Below are positions 25,786-33,856 of a DNA stretch of 46,085 bases, piece by piece. The notes beneath the pieces were generated by a model. That model saw only the letters and a program-made list of their open reading frames with translations, did no database searches and had not been told where the DNA came from. A program made the position numbers and the translations under genes. This DNA comes from Geobacteraceae bacterium. Its GTDB lineage: Bacteria; Desulfobacterota; Desulfuromonadia; Geobacterales; Pseudopelobacteraceae. Where the stretch lies: contig JAJTBI010000016.1 of the NCBI GenBank assembly GCA_021286935.1, positions 1 to 46,085 on the forward strand, read 5' to 3'. Position 1 is the stretch's first letter. The number at the start of each line of letters is the position of its first letter.

Positions 25786-27003
25786 ATGAAAAAATATATT
25801 ATCATAGCCGCCATACTTGTCGTTACCATTGCCATTGGAGTCTGGTTCTTTTTCGGACGTGCCCCCAAGGTCAGTTACAAAACGGTCCCGCTTGAAAAAG
25901 GGAGCGTGGTTGCTGCCATCTCAGCCACCGGCACGGTAAATCCGGTCACCACGGTGCAGGTTGGTTCACAGGTGTCTGGAACCATTCAAAAACTGCTGGT
26001 TGATTACAACTCAAGGGTGAAAAAAGGACAGGTGATTGCCGAGATCGATCCGGCCCTGTTTTTGGCCCAGGTTGAGCAGGCCAGGGGTAACTTCCTGAAT
26101 GCCCAGGCTAACCTGCAGAAGGCAAGGGTCACCTTGGCCGATGCCAAGCGGACCCTTGAGCGGAACAGGCAGCTGATCAGTCAGGGAATTGTTGCCCAGA
26201 GTGATTTTGATGCTGCCCAGACCGCCTATGATGCCGCCCTGGCCGGGATCAAATCGGCTGAGGCCGGCGTGACTCAGTACCGTGGCAGCTTGATGCAGGC
26301 TGAGACCAACCTGAAAAACTCGGTGATCCGTTCTCCGGTGGATGGCATTGTTATTTCACGTAGTATTGATGTGGGCCAGACCGTGGCTGCCTCGTTCCAG
26401 ACCCCGACCCTTTTTTCCATTGCCCAGGATCTGACCAAGATGCAGATTGAAACCAGCGTGGACGAGGCTGACATCAGCCGTGCCCGTCTGGATCAGGCTG
26501 CCAGCTTTACGGTTGATGCGTACCCGGATCGCAGCTTCAAAGGGCGGGTAACCCAGATCCGCTCTGCCCCGATCACGGTCCAGAATGTGGTTACCTATAT
26601 TGTGGTGGTGCAGGTGGATAATAAAGAGTTGCAGTTGAAGCCCGGCATGACCGCCAACGTCTCCATTGAGACCGGTCGTCGTGACGGCGTCCTGAAGCTG
26701 CCTGCTGCAGCGCTGCGCTTTCGCCCCAAGTCAGATACGGATAAAAAGGTTGCCAAAACAGGCCCAAAACCTGCCGGAGGCGGTAAGGAAAAGCCTGGTG
26801 GAAGACAACAGAAGGTCTATCTGCTGAAGGAGGATAAGCCGGTGGCGGTGGCAGTTACCACCGGACTTGGTGATGCCAGTTTTATTGAACTTGTTGAGGG
26901 CAACCTGAAGGAAGGTGATCAGGTTATTATTGAACAGCTGGATAAGAGTAAGAGCAAAAAGAACGGTGCAAGCGGAAGCCCGCATATGGGCCCTCGTTTT
27001 TAA
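25786..27003 (+). CDS. MacA/HlyD-family periplasmic adaptor (membrane fusion protein)
   Basis: 405 residues from the ATG at 25786: one N-terminal membrane anchor (about 3-22), a lipoyl-like half (VQVGSQVSGTIQKLLV), a long coiled-coil hairpin (about 85-175, Ala/Gln-rich), the second lipoyl half (NSVIRSPVDGIVISRSID), and beta-barrel domains with LQLKPGMTANVSIETGR. A Lys/Gly-rich insert near 325-345 interrupts the C-terminal part. It would link an inner-membrane MacB-type transporter to an outer-membrane channel. No permease or ATPase is adjacent; a MacB-like permease lies at 44010. No clear ribosome site; a TTG at 25765 is an alternative start. Confidence 0.88.
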   Translation: MKKYIIIAAILVVTIAIGVWFFFGRAPKVSYKTVPLEKGSVVAAISATGTVNPVTTVQVGSQVSGTIQKLLVDYNSRVKKGQVIAEIDPALFLAQVEQARGNFLNAQANLQKARVTLADAKRTLERNRQLISQGIVAQSDFDAAQTAYDAALAGIKSAEAGVTQYRGSLMQAETNLKNSVIRSPVDGIVISRSIDVGQTVAASFQTPTLFSIAQDLTKMQIETSVDEADISRARLDQAASFTVDAYPDRSFKGRVTQIRSAPITVQNVVTYIVVVQVDNKELQLKPGMTANVSIETGRRDGVLKLPAAALRFRPKSDTDKKVAKTGPKPAGGGKEKPGGRQQKVYLLKEDKPVAVAVTTGLGDASFIELVEGNLKEGDQVIIEQLDKSKSKKNGASGSPHMGPRF

Positions 27004-27018
27004 GAAGGAGTTGAGCGG

Positions 27019-28551
27019 ATGAAAAAACCTCTGATGCTGATGATTCTGGATGGCTGGGGCATTAACCCCTGTCCTGACAGCAACGCTGTTGCCATGGCCA
27101 AGGCTCCCAATCTGGCTGGGTATCTGCAAGAGTTTCCCCATGTGCAGATCAAGACCTCCGGCATGGCGGTGGGGTTGCCGGAAGGGCAGATGGGCAATTC
27201 AGAGGTAGGGCACCTTAATCTGGGTGCCGGTCGGGTCGTCTATCAGGATTTCACCCGCATCACCAAATCAATTCAGGATGGTGATTTCTTCACCAATCCG
27301 GTCTTGCTGGACTGTATTGCCAAGGTTAAGGCCGGTGGTGGCCGACTGCATCTGGCAGGGTTGCTGTCTGACGGCGGGGTGCACTCCCACAACACCCATC
27401 TCTATGCCCTGGTCAAGCTGGCCAAACAACAGGGGCTGGCCGACGTATTCATTCACTGCCTGCTGGATGGACGTGACACGCCACCCCAGAGCGGGGCCGG
27501 TTATCTGGAAGAGCTTGAGGCAGAGCTGGCCGGGATCGGCAGCGGTCGGGTTGCCACGGTGATGGGGCGCTACTATGCCATGGACCGGGATAATCGCTGG
27601 GAGCGGGTTGAGCAGGCGTATAACGCCATAGTGCTGGGCCAGGGAGAGTGTCACGCCTCGTCAGCAGAGGCGATCCAGTCCAGCTACGTGACTGGAGTAT
27701 ATGATGAATTTGTGCTGCCCTGCGTGATCTGTGCGGATGGAACTCCGGTAGGTACTGTTAATGACGGCGATGGGATTATCTTCTTTAACTTTCGTTCAGA
27801 CCGTGCCCGTGAAATCACCCGTAGCCTGACCTTTGAGCAGTTTGACGGTTTTCAGCGGCAGCGGGTACCGAAGCTCTCTGGTTATGTCTGCATGACCGAA
27901 TATGATGCAACCTTTGGTCTGCCGATCGCCTATGCGCAGCAAGAGCTGACCAACCTGCTGGGTGGCGTGCTGGCGGAGGCGGGCCTGAAGCAGCTGCGGA
28001 TTGCCGAGACCGAAAAATACGCCCATGTCACCTTCTTCTTTAACGGTGGTGTTGAGGCCCCGTTTGCCAATGAAGACCGAGCCCTGATCCCTTCCCCCAA
28101 AGAGGTGGCCACCTATGACCAGAAGCCGGAGATGAGTGCCTATCTGGTGGCTGATGAGCTGGTTAAACGACTGGATCAGGATATCTATGATGTTGTTATC
28201 CTGAATTTTGCCAACTGCGATATGGTTGGGCACACCGGCATTCTGCCTGCTGCCATCCGTGCCGTCGAGGCGGTGGATGCCTGTGCCAGCAAGGTGGTGG
28301 AAAAGGTCCGTCAACTGGGTGGTACCGTGCTGATCACGGCTGATCATGGCAATGCCGAACAGATGGCTGATGAAAATGGCGAACCCTACACCGCCCATAC
28401 CTGCAACTTGGTCTGGCTGATTCTGGTGGATGACAGTCGTAAGGGGGCTGTGTTGAAAGAAGGCGGCAAGCTGGCTGATATTGCTCCCACCATGCTGCAG
28501 CTGCTGGGGATGGCCCAGCCAAAAGAGATGACCGGAGAGAGCCTGCTATGA
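27019..28551 (+). CDS. gpmI: 2,3-bisphosphoglycerate-independent phosphoglycerate mutase
   Basis: 510 residues, standard length. Metal ligand D11 (MILDGWGIN) and catalytic Ser61 ([16 protein letters not shown]) are present, as are [28 protein letters not shown] and [10 protein letters not shown] of the alkaline-phosphatase fold. It interconverts 3- and 2-phosphoglycerate in glycolysis and gluconeogenesis using manganese. A strong AAGGAG precedes the ATG. It overlaps the next gene by 4 bases. Confidence 0.97.
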   Translation: MKKPLMLMILDGWGINPCPDSNAVAMAKAPNLAGYLQEFPHVQIKTSGMAVGLPEGQMGNSEVGHLNLGAGRVVYQDFTRITKSIQDGDFFTNPVLLDCIAKVKAGGGRLHLAGLLSDGGVHSHNTHLYALVKLAKQQGLADVFIHCLLDGRDTPPQSGAGYLEELEAELAGIGSGRVATVMGRYYAMDRDNRWERVEQAYNAIVLGQGECHASSAEAIQSSYVTGVYDEFVLPCVICADGTPVGTVNDGDGIIFFNFRSDRAREITRSLTFEQFDGFQRQRVPKLSGYVCMTEYDATFGLPIAYAQQELTNLLGGVLAEAGLKQLRIAETEKYAHVTFFFNGGVEAPFANEDRALIPSPKEVATYDQKPEMSAYLVADELVKRLDQDIYDVVILNFANCDMVGHTGILPAAIRAVEAVDACASKVVEKVRQLGGTVLITADHGNAEQMADENGEPYTAHTCNLVWLILVDDSRKGAVLKEGGKLADIAPTMLQLLGMAQPKEMTGESLL

Positions 28552-29204
28552 AAACCGTATTCGTTCCTGCAATAGACAATGAATATATCGTCGGTAAGAT
28601 CCTCTGTATTGGCCGCAACTATGTGGATCATATCAAAGAGCTGGGCAATGAGGCGCCGACCGCGCCGGTGGTGTTTATGAAGCCTGCCACAGCGATAATC
28701 GGTAACGGTGAGATAGTAAAGATACCGGCGTATAGCAGTGACTGTCACTATGAGGCAGAGCTGGCCGTACTGATCGGGAAAGACGGCAAGGATATTGCCG
28801 AGGCCGATGTCCTGTCCCATGTGGCAGGCTACGGTGTCGCCATTGATATGACCCTGCGGGATGTACAGGATAACCTGAAGAAAAAGGGGCTGCCCTGGGA
28901 GATTGCCAAAGGGTTTGATACTTCCTGCCCGCTGTCTGATTTTGTACCGGCAGACAAGGTGGCTGATCCGCAGAACCTGACTATCTGCCTGGCCTTGAAT
29001 GGTGAACAGCGTCAGAACGGCTCGACCGGTCTGATGATCAATACGGTAGCAAAGATTATCAACTATCTGTCCGGTATCTTTACCCTAGAAGAAGGGGACG
29101 TGATCCTGACCGGCACACCGGCCGGGGTTGGCCGGGTACAGGCCGGAGACCGGATGGAGGCCAGCATTGCCGGAGTGGGTAGTGTTTGCGTGACGGTTGC
29201 ATAG
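28548..29204 (+). CDS. Fumarylacetoacetate hydrolase family protein
   Basis: 218 residues: [17 protein letters not shown] at the start, [10 protein letters not shown], the metal-binding [10 protein letters not shown] glutamates, [15 protein letters not shown] and the C-terminal [15 protein letters not shown]. It matches the FAH-type 2-oxo-acid (acylpyruvate or oxaloacetate-like) hydrolase/decarboxylase group; the substrate is not decided by the sequence. It is translationally coupled to gpmI, which places it close to central carbon metabolism and would suit a role such as clearing oxaloacetate enol or acylpyruvates (inference). Confidence 0.9.
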   Translation: MKTVFVPAIDNEYIVGKILCIGRNYVDHIKELGNEAPTAPVVFMKPATAIIGNGEIVKIPAYSSDCHYEAELAVLIGKDGKDIAEADVLSHVAGYGVAIDMTLRDVQDNLKKKGLPWEIAKGFDTSCPLSDFVPADKVADPQNLTICLALNGEQRQNGSTGLMINTVAKIINYLSGIFTLEEGDVILTGTPAGVGRVQAGDRMEASIAGVGSVCVTVA

Positions 29205-29230
29205 CTGTATACCCGGAAAAGGAGTCGCAG

Positions 29231-29371
29231 ATGCAAAATGAAAAAGAATGTCCAGAATGCAAAGGCAAGATGATCCTGCTGCCTGGCTGAGGCGGTCTCT
29301 TCTGGCGGTGCCAGAAGTGCGGGGTGCGACTTTCGTACCATAAGGATCAGCAGAGCTGTAGCTGCTCGTAG
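29231..29371 (+). CDS. Small zinc-ribbon protein with in-frame UGA (candidate selenoprotein, or nonsense-interrupted)
   Basis: The ATG at 29231 follows a strong AAAAGGAG (29217-29224). The frame encodes a CPEC pair at residues 7-10, then TGA at 29288-29290 (residue 20), and continues GGLFWRCQKCGVRL with a second pair CQKC at 27-30, a SCSCS tail and TAG at 29369-29371. The halves before and after the TGA together make one complete zinc ribbon like those of the topoisomerase C4 type. Sixteen bases after the TGA an 8-bp hairpin with loop GGT occurs. Either UGA is read as selenocysteine (46 residues), or a CGA Arg codon mutated recently. In C4 zinc-ribbon relatives I recall, this position is usually Arg, which favours the second reading. 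Confidence 0.6.
29299..29317 (+). promoter_or_regulatory. Hairpin downstream of UGA, candidate bacterial SECIS
   Basis: Perfect stem cttctggc (29299-29306) and gccagaag (29310-29317) closing the loop GGT (29307-29309). Its apical loop begins 16 bases after the TGA and starts with G, which fits the usual bacterial SECIS description (G in the first two loop bases, short distance from UGA). It could also be chance within a coding region. Confidence 0.4.
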
Positions 29372-29414
29372 GCAAAGGCACTTCAGTTTTTTGTTTATTT
29401 AGCCGAAAAAGTGC

Positions 29415-29443
29415 TTGACGTTATGGAGTTGTTTAACTATAGT
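29415..29443 (+). promoter_or_regulatory. Promoter of rplU-rpmA
   Basis: TTGACG at 29415-29420 and TATAGT at 29438-29443 with a 17-base spacer, about 38 bases upstream of the rplU ATG. Confidence 0.8.
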
Positions 29444-29480
29444 CCACAACTCTGTAAAAAACGAAGAGGTGGTACCAACC

Positions 29481-29789
29481 ATGTACGCAGTGATTAAGAC
29501 AGGTGGCAAGCAATACAAAGTCGCTGAAGGCGATTTCCTGAAGGTTGAGAAGCTGGACAACGTCGTGGGTGACACGATTGAGTTTGGCGAGGTGCTGATG
29601 ATCGGCGGCGATGCCGTTAAGGTCGGAGCTCCGCTGGTGGCTGGTGCATCAGTAACTGCCAAGGTTGCTGTGCAGGGCCGTGACAAGAAGATTCTTGTCT
29701 TCAAGTCAAAGCGTCGCAAGAACAGCCGCAAGCTGATCGGTCACCGTCAGTACCACACCGTACTGAAGATTGAAAAGATCAGCGCCTAA
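29481..29789 (+). CDS. rplU: 50S ribosomal protein L21
   Basis: 102 residues starting [14 protein letters not shown], with the basic [17 protein letters not shown] end that binds 23S rRNA. The ATG at 29481 is chosen because it follows AGAGGTGG and starts the conserved L21 sequence; a longer frame begins inside the promoter. Co-transcribed with rpmA 35 bases downstream. Confidence 0.98.
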   Translation: MYAVIKTGGKQYKVAEGDFLKVEKLDNVVGDTIEFGEVLMIGGDAVKVGAPLVAGASVTAKVAVQGRDKKILVFKSKRRKNSRKLIGHRQYHTVLKIEKISA

Positions 29790-29824
29790 GCGCTTACGAT
29801 TTATTTTTCCGAGGAGAGAGAACC

Positions 29825-30079
29825 ATGGCACATAAAAAAGGCGTCGGCAGTTCCAGGAACGGTCGCGATTCAGACGGCCAGCGACTTGGCTGTAAAAAAT
29901 TCGGTGGTGAACTGGTTAAGGCCGGTAACATCATCTATCGTCAACGTGGTACCCAGATCCATCCCGGTAACAACGTTGGTTGCGGCAAGGACTACACCCT
30001 GTTCGCCCTGATTGAAGGGGTTGTCAAGTTTGAGCGTATGGGACGTGACCGCAAGAAGGTTTCTGTCTATCCTTCCTGA
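29825..30079 (+). CDS. rpmA: 50S ribosomal protein L27
   Basis: 84 residues starting [20 protein letters not shown], with [15 protein letters not shown] and [13 protein letters not shown]27 reaches the peptidyl transferase centre with its N-terminus. The protein begins directly with MAHKK, with no cleavable leader of the Firmicutes type. A GAGGAGAG site precedes it and a terminator follows. Confidence 0.98.
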   Translation: MAHKKGVGSSRNGRDSDGQRLGCKKFGGELVKAGNIIYRQRGTQIHPGNNVGCGKDYTLFALIEGVVKFERMGRDRKKVSVYPS

Positions 30080-30105
30080 TTCTGAGCCACACCCTGTTTT
30101 TAAAA

Positions 30106-30133
30106 CCCGACGGTTTTACCGTCGGGTTTTTTT
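30106..30133 (+). terminator. Intrinsic terminator after rpmA
   Basis: 9-bp stem cccgacggt (30106-30114) and accgtcggg (30118-30126), loop TTT, followed by seven T residues; upstream A run gives extra pairing. Confidence 0.93.
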
Positions 30134-30169
30134 GTGCCTGAATTCCAGAGAAAAAGCAGGGGCACTGAT

Positions 30170-30214
30170 TTGACCGGATGCGGTTCCGGGTGTATAGGGT
30201 TACAAGTTGTAACC
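30170..30214 (+). promoter_or_regulatory. Promoter with palindromic operator before coiled-coil genes
   Basis: TTGACC at 30170-30175 and TATAGG at 30193-30198 with a 17-base spacer. The perfect inverted repeat ggttaca-agt-tgtaacc at 30198-30214 covers the predicted start site, a place where a repressor dimer would block transcription. No regulator gene is adjacent. Confidence 0.6.
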
Positions 30215-30237
30215 CAAAGCGATCAAAGGAGGACCGT

Positions 30238-30618
30238 ATGAAACGTCTGCTGGTAGGAACATGCTGTCTGCTGGTTTTTGCGACAGGCAGCGGGTTTGCT
30301 GATGAACTGAAAGATGCTTCTGACAAATTACAGCCACTGACCGAGCGAATGACCAAGATCAGCACAGGTAAGGCCGCTGATTTTGCGAAGGGCCAACTGG
30401 CTACGGCGCAGGAGACCCTTGGCGCGGCTAAAGCAGCTCTGGCAGCAAAAAACGGCCCGCTGGCCCTGCAAAAGACAGAGCTGATGGATCTTCAGCTGAC
30501 CATTGCCGAGGCCAAGACCGCCGAGATGGAGGCTGCTGAACAGTTGGTGCTACGGCGGGCAGAGTTGAAGAAGCTTGAGACGCAGTTCGACCAGCTTTTG
30601 CAGGCAGGGGGGAAGTGA
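30238..30618 (+). CDS. Exported helical coiled-coil protein, unknown function
   Basis: 126 residues from the ATG at 30238 after AAAGGAGG. A signal peptide (about 1-21, cut near GFADE) precedes a mature chain that is almost all predicted helix, rich in Ala, Lys, Glu and Leu with heptad-like spacing (AQETLGAAKAALAAKN; AEMEAAEQLVLRRAELKKLE). Not recognised; it resembles small periplasmic DUF4398-type or Lpp-like helical proteins. It is followed after one base by a second coiled-coil gene, so the two probably work together in the envelope. Confidence 0.75.
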   Translation: MKRLLVGTCCLLVFATGSGFADELKDASDKLQPLTERMTKISTGKAADFAKGQLATAQETLGAAKAALAAKNGPLALQKTELMDLQLTIAEAKTAEMEAAEQLVLRRAELKKLETQFDQLLQAGGK

Positions 30619-30619
30619 T

Positions 30620-31303
30620 ATGACACGGGCTTATATTGTTGTTTTCATTATGGTAAGTGTTATTAGCTGCGGTTCCATCTGTTGTGCAGCTGATAAGGTC
30701 GATTATCCTGCCAAAATTGCTGCGGCAAAGACCACTATTGAAGAACTTGCAGCCAAGGTCGGTAACTATCCCCAGGCCTTGACGGAAATAGACAAAGCGC
30801 GGAGCTCCCTGAAAAAGGCTGAGCAGGGGTATGACAAAGGTCGGCAGTGGATGGGACTTGGCGGACTTAAGCCAGAAGCGGAACAAGAAGTTGTCCATAA
30901 TTTGCAAATGGTCGATATGACACTTGTTCTTGCTACTTCACGGGCGGCTGCCGGGCGTAGTGAAGAAGATGTTGCTGCGGTGGACAAGCAACTGGCTCTG
31001 GTAAAGAGCAGGGTAAAAGTGCTTGAGGAGCGGAAGCAAAGTGAGGACAAGCTGCGTCTTGATCTGCAAAAGTGTGAGGCCGCTTCAAAAGAGCTGACCA
31101 CGGTAAAGGCAGAGCAGGCAAAGCTAGCTACCCAGCTTGAGCAGGTTGCTGCAGAGAAGAAAAAGCTGGAGACGCAGATTGCCGTGCTTACGGATGAGAA
31201 AGCCGCCTTGACTGCTCAGGTTGAAACACTGAAAAAGATTCCAGCCGCAGTACCGGTTCCGGCTACTGCGCCGCAAGCTGCACCGCCTGCAGCTGCCAAG
31301 TAA
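30620..31303 (+). CDS. Exported coiled-coil protein with Ala/Pro-rich tail, unknown function
   Basis: 227 residues from the ATG at 30620. Signal peptide to about residue 24 (SICCAADK). A first helical region (KIAAAKTTIEELAAKVGNYP then LTEIDKARSSLKKAEQGYD) resembles DUF4398-like modules. A long coiled coil (about 120-205) is rich in Lys, Glu, Leu and Gln, and the tail is Ala/Pro (VPVPATAPQAAPPAAAK), as in peptidoglycan- or OmpA-associated spacers. Function unknown. It is co-transcribed with the preceding exported helical protein. Confidence 0.75.
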   Translation: MTRAYIVVFIMVSVISCGSICCAADKVDYPAKIAAAKTTIEELAAKVGNYPQALTEIDKARSSLKKAEQGYDKGRQWMGLGGLKPEAEQEVVHNLQMVDMTLVLATSRAAAGRSEEDVAAVDKQLALVKSRVKVLEERKQSEDKLRLDLQKCEAASKELTTVKAEQAKLATQLEQVAAEKKKLETQIAVLTDEKAALTAQVETLKKIPAAVPVPATAPQAAPPAAAK

Positions 31304-31332
31304 CACAGCCACCTTACTAAAGCCTGTAGATT

Positions 31333-31362
31333 ACGGCCCCAGGCATCAACGCGTGGGGCCGT
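31333..31362. other. Hairpin after coiled-coil genes, no T tract
   Basis: A 9-bp perfect inverted repeat acggcccca (31333-31341) with tggggccgt (31354-31362), not followed by T residues on either strand. It could stabilise the upstream mRNA 3' end or act in a factor-assisted stop. Confidence 0.4.
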
Positions 31363-31421
31363 GATGCGTGATGAAGTATTATATTTGCTTCAGGACCTTC
31401 TTTGCTCATAAAGGTGACCCC

Positions 31422-31679
31422 ATGCAATACAAATCGATTTTACTGTTTCTGATTCTTCTTGGTAGCTCCGCAATGTCCACGAGTGCAGCAATGACAGATG
31501 CTGAGGCTCAATCCATTAACACCGGCACGTTCCGTGACTGTTCTCTGTTTGTAACTGCTGAGAAGAAAGCGGAATGTTACGACTTTAACAAGGCGTTGGC
31601 TGAATGCCTGCAGGCGGGCTTCAGGCCGGGATTAACGCTTAAGGCCTGCATGGTTAAAAAGGGTAAAATCAAAAGGTAG
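31422..31679 (+). CDS. Small exported cysteine-containing protein, unknown
   Basis: 85 residues from the ATG at 31422, chosen because AAAGGTG precedes it and a signal peptide starts there (MQYKSILLFLILLGSS, cut near STSAA). The mature part of about 60 residues has four cysteines (FRDCSLF, KAECYDF, AECLQAG and KACMVKK), which could make two disulfides in the periplasm. No family recognised. It stands alone between the coiled-coil genes and tRNA-Pro. Confidence 0.6.
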   Translation: MQYKSILLFLILLGSSAMSTSAAMTDAEAQSINTGTFRDCSLFVTAEKKAECYDFNKALAECLQAGFRPGLTLKACMVKKGKIKR

Positions 31680-31832
31680 GATATTTTTTGCGCTGTTTTA
31701 GTACCTTCTTTTCTCTCCCCGTGTCTGGAAAGCATAATTGGGGCTGGTTTTCAGCGCTGGCTGGGGCTAGCCATACATTGATTAGTCTGCTATGGTGTCA
31801 ACGCCGTAATAATGTGCTGTAGTCCCTGCGGC
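31680..31832. other. Intergenic stretch without recognisable gene
   Basis: No plausible coding frame with a start signal on either strand. A weak minus-strand TTGACA at about 31796-31801 (rc of tgtcaa) with ATGTAT 17 bases on is the only promoter-like sequence. Confidence 0.5.
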
Positions 31833-31871
31833 AGAAAGAAAAAGAGCCTACGGATGTTGTCCGTAAGCTCT
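31833..31871 (-). terminator. Terminator of tRNA-Pro
   Basis: On the minus strand agagcttacgg (31871-31861) pairs with ccgtaggctct (31853-31843), with one mismatch or bulge, followed by a T-rich stretch (31842-31833), 10 bases after the tRNA. Confidence 0.8.
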
Positions 31872-31880
31872 TGAATGTAT

Positions 31881-31957
31881 TGGTCGGGATGACTAGATTC
31901 GAACTAGCGACCCCCTGCTCCCGAAGCAGGTGCGCTACCAGGCTGCGCTACATCCCG
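31881..31957 (-). tRNA. tRNA-Pro (anticodon CGG)
   Basis: A 77-base cloverleaf on the minus strand: acceptor cgggatg with catcccg, discriminator A, encoded CCA. Anticodon stem cctgc/gcagg with loop ttCGGga gives CGG, reading CCG. Confidence 0.95.
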
Positions 31958-31968
31958 AAGAGAGATTT

Positions 31969-31997
31969 TTATAACTTTTTATTTCAGCGATTGTCAA
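31969..31997 (-). promoter_or_regulatory. Promoter of tRNA-Pro
   Basis: On the minus strand TTGACA (31997-31992) and TTATAA (31974-31969) with a 17-base spacer, about 12 bases before the tRNA. Confidence 0.7.
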
Positions 31998-32021
31998 CAG
32001 ACAAGTCGCACTGGAGGGGAT

Positions 32022-32939
32022 ATGTCTACCGCTGACATCTGTACTGAAATCCGGCGTCTGCTCAAGGAGCGCAATGCCGTTTTGCTGGCCCACAACTACA
32101 TGCGTGATGAGGTGCAGGCCATTGCCGACATCACCGGCGACTCACTGCAGCTTTCCATGGAGGCCGCCAAGACCGATGCCGATGTTATTGTGTTTTGTGG
32201 CGTGCATTTCATGGCTGAATCAGCGGCGATTCTGTCTCCTCAGAAAAAAGTTCTGCTGCCCCGGGCTGATGCCGGTTGTCCCATGGCCGATATGGTGGAT
32301 GTCTCCGGTCTGCAGGCGTTAAAGGCGCAGCACCCGGGCGTGCCGGTGGTGACCTATGTCAACTCATCAGCAGCGGTCAAGGCGGAGTCAGATATCTGCT
32401 GTACCTCAGCCAATGCGGTCTCGGTGGTGCGGTCCCTGAAAGAGCAGAAGCTGATCTTTGCCCCGGACCGTAACCTGGGACGCTGGATTGCCAAACAGTT
32501 ACCGGACAAAGAATTTGTTTACTGGGAAGGCTATTGCCCCACCCATGAGCGGCTGACCGCTGCCAGGGTGCAGGAGATCAAGGCAGCCCATCCTGACGCC
32601 CTGTTCATCTGCCACCCGGAATGCGCCCCCGAGGTCTCAGCCCTGGCTGATCATGTCTGTTCCACCAGCGGTATGTATATCTACTGCGCTAAAAGTACGG
32701 CCAAAAAGTTCATCATCGGCACCGAAGCCGGGATTCTCTTTAAACTGCGGCAGGATAACCCGGACAAGGAGTTTATCCTGGCTTCTCCGGCCCTGATCTG
32801 CCCCAACATGAAGCTGACCTCGCTGGAGGATATCCTGTTGGCGCTACAGACCATGCAACCGGTGGTTACCGTGACCGAGGATGTCAGGCGTAAGGCTCAG
32901 GCTGCACTGGATAAAATGCTCGCTGTACCGAGGGATTGA
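32022..32939 (+). CDS. nadA: Quinolinate synthase
   Basis: 305 residues. Likely [4Fe-4S] ligands are C86 ([10 protein letters not shown]), C172 ([10 protein letters not shown]) and C260 (ALICPNMKL), spaced as in Nad[20 protein letters not shown] and HPECAPEV are substrate-site segments. It condenses iminoaspartate with dihydroxyacetone phosphate to quinolinate for NAD synthesis; oxygen-sensitive, fitting an anaerobe. CTGGAGGGG precedes the ATG. It runs directly into nfo. Confidence 0.96.
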   Translation: MSTADICTEIRRLLKERNAVLLAHNYMRDEVQAIADITGDSLQLSMEAAKTDADVIVFCGVHFMAESAAILSPQKKVLLPRADAGCPMADMVDVSGLQALKAQHPGVPVVTYVNSSAAVKAESDICCTSANAVSVVRSLKEQKLIFAPDRNLGRWIAKQLPDKEFVYWEGYCPTHERLTAARVQEIKAAHPDALFICHPECAPEVSALADHVCSTSGMYIYCAKSTAKKFIIGTEAGILFKLRQDNPDKEFILASPALICPNMKLTSLEDILLALQTMQPVVTVTEDVRRKAQAALDKMLAVPRD

Positions 32940-32941
32940 TC

Positions 32942-33796
32942 ATGCCTGATTATCTTGGCGCCCATATGTCCATTGCCGGTGGCCTGCATAAGTCGATTGA
33001 GCGGGCCGTTGCTGCCGGTTGCGGTACTTTGCAGATCTTTACCCGTTCCTCTAACCAGTGGAAAGGCAAGCCGATCAGCGACAAGGATGCAGACCTGTTC
33101 CGCAGCAGCTTTGCCGCCTCCGGTCTGCATGAGATCATCTCCCACGATATCTACCTGATCAACCTGGCAGCACCGGCAGGGGATACCCGCGACAAGAGCC
33201 TGGCAGCCTTTGGCGATGAAATGGCCACCTGTGCCAGGTTGGGGATCAACAAGATCGTGATGCACCCCGGTTCCCACACCACCGATACGCCTGAGGTCGG
33301 GCTGGAACGGGTGATCAACGCCTTTGACCAGCTCTTTGAACAGACTCCTGAGTATGAAGGCTTGGTACTGCTGGAGACCACTGCCGGACAGGGTACCAAT
33401 CTGGGGCGCACCTTTGAAGAGCTGCAGACCATCATCAACGGCTCAAAATATTCTGATCGCTTCGGTGTCTGCTTTGACACCTGCCACACCTTTGCCGCCG
33501 GGTATAATACCGCCACGCCGGAAGGGTACGCCGATGTCATGGCGCAGTTTGACCAGCTACTGGGAGTCGACCGGTTGCTCTGTTTTCACTTTAATGACTC
33601 CAAAAAAGGGCTGGGTAGCCGGGTGGACCGCCATGAACATATCGGTCAGGGCACCCTGGGGCTGGAGCCGTTCCGCTTCATCATGAATGACCCTCGCTTT
33701 GTGAAGATTCCGAAGATACTGGAAACCCCCAAGGGGGATGACGATGCCATGGATCAGGTCAATCTGGCTCTGTTGAGAAGCTTAACGGCTGTTTGA
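32942..33796 (+). CDS. nfo: Endonuclease IV (deoxyribonuclease IV)
   Basis: 284 residues from the ATG at 32942, two bases after nadA. LGAHMSIAGGLHKSIERA, the His/Glu/Asp zinc ligands in KIVMHPGSHT, LLETTAGQGTNLG, GVCFDTCHTFAAGY, FHFNDSKKGLGSRVDRHEHIG form the trinuclear zinc site. It cuts at abasic sites in base-excision repair. The TGA stop forms part of the next promoter. Confidence 0.96.
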   Translation: MPDYLGAHMSIAGGLHKSIERAVAAGCGTLQIFTRSSNQWKGKPISDKDADLFRSSFAASGLHEIISHDIYLINLAAPAGDTRDKSLAAFGDEMATCARLGINKIVMHPGSHTTDTPEVGLERVINAFDQLFEQTPEYEGLVLLETTAGQGTNLGRTFEELQTIINGSKYSDRFGVCFDTCHTFAAGYNTATPEGYADVMAQFDQLLGVDRLLCFHFNDSKKGLGSRVDRHEHIGQGTLGLEPFRFIMNDPRFVKIPKILETPKGDDDAMDQVNLALLRSLTAV

Positions 33797-33820
33797 CAAT
33801 TCTGAAATCCGCGCTATAAC
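33793..33820 (+). promoter_or_regulatory. Promoter of the MoxR operon
   Basis: TTGACA at 33793-33798 overlaps the nfo stop; TATAAC at 33815-33820 follows after 16 bases. The predicted start is about 33827. It is the only clear promoter before 43424. Confidence 0.8.
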
Positions 33821-33856
33821 AATCACGGTGTTTTTACTATCCTTCATGAGGTGAGC

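Noticed and set aside
29380..29418. gcactt/aagtgc inverted repeat before rplU as a terminator
   Set aside because: The arms are 6 bp and about 27 bases apart with T residues inside the loop, and the right arm touches the rplU -35 box, so a terminator is not supported.
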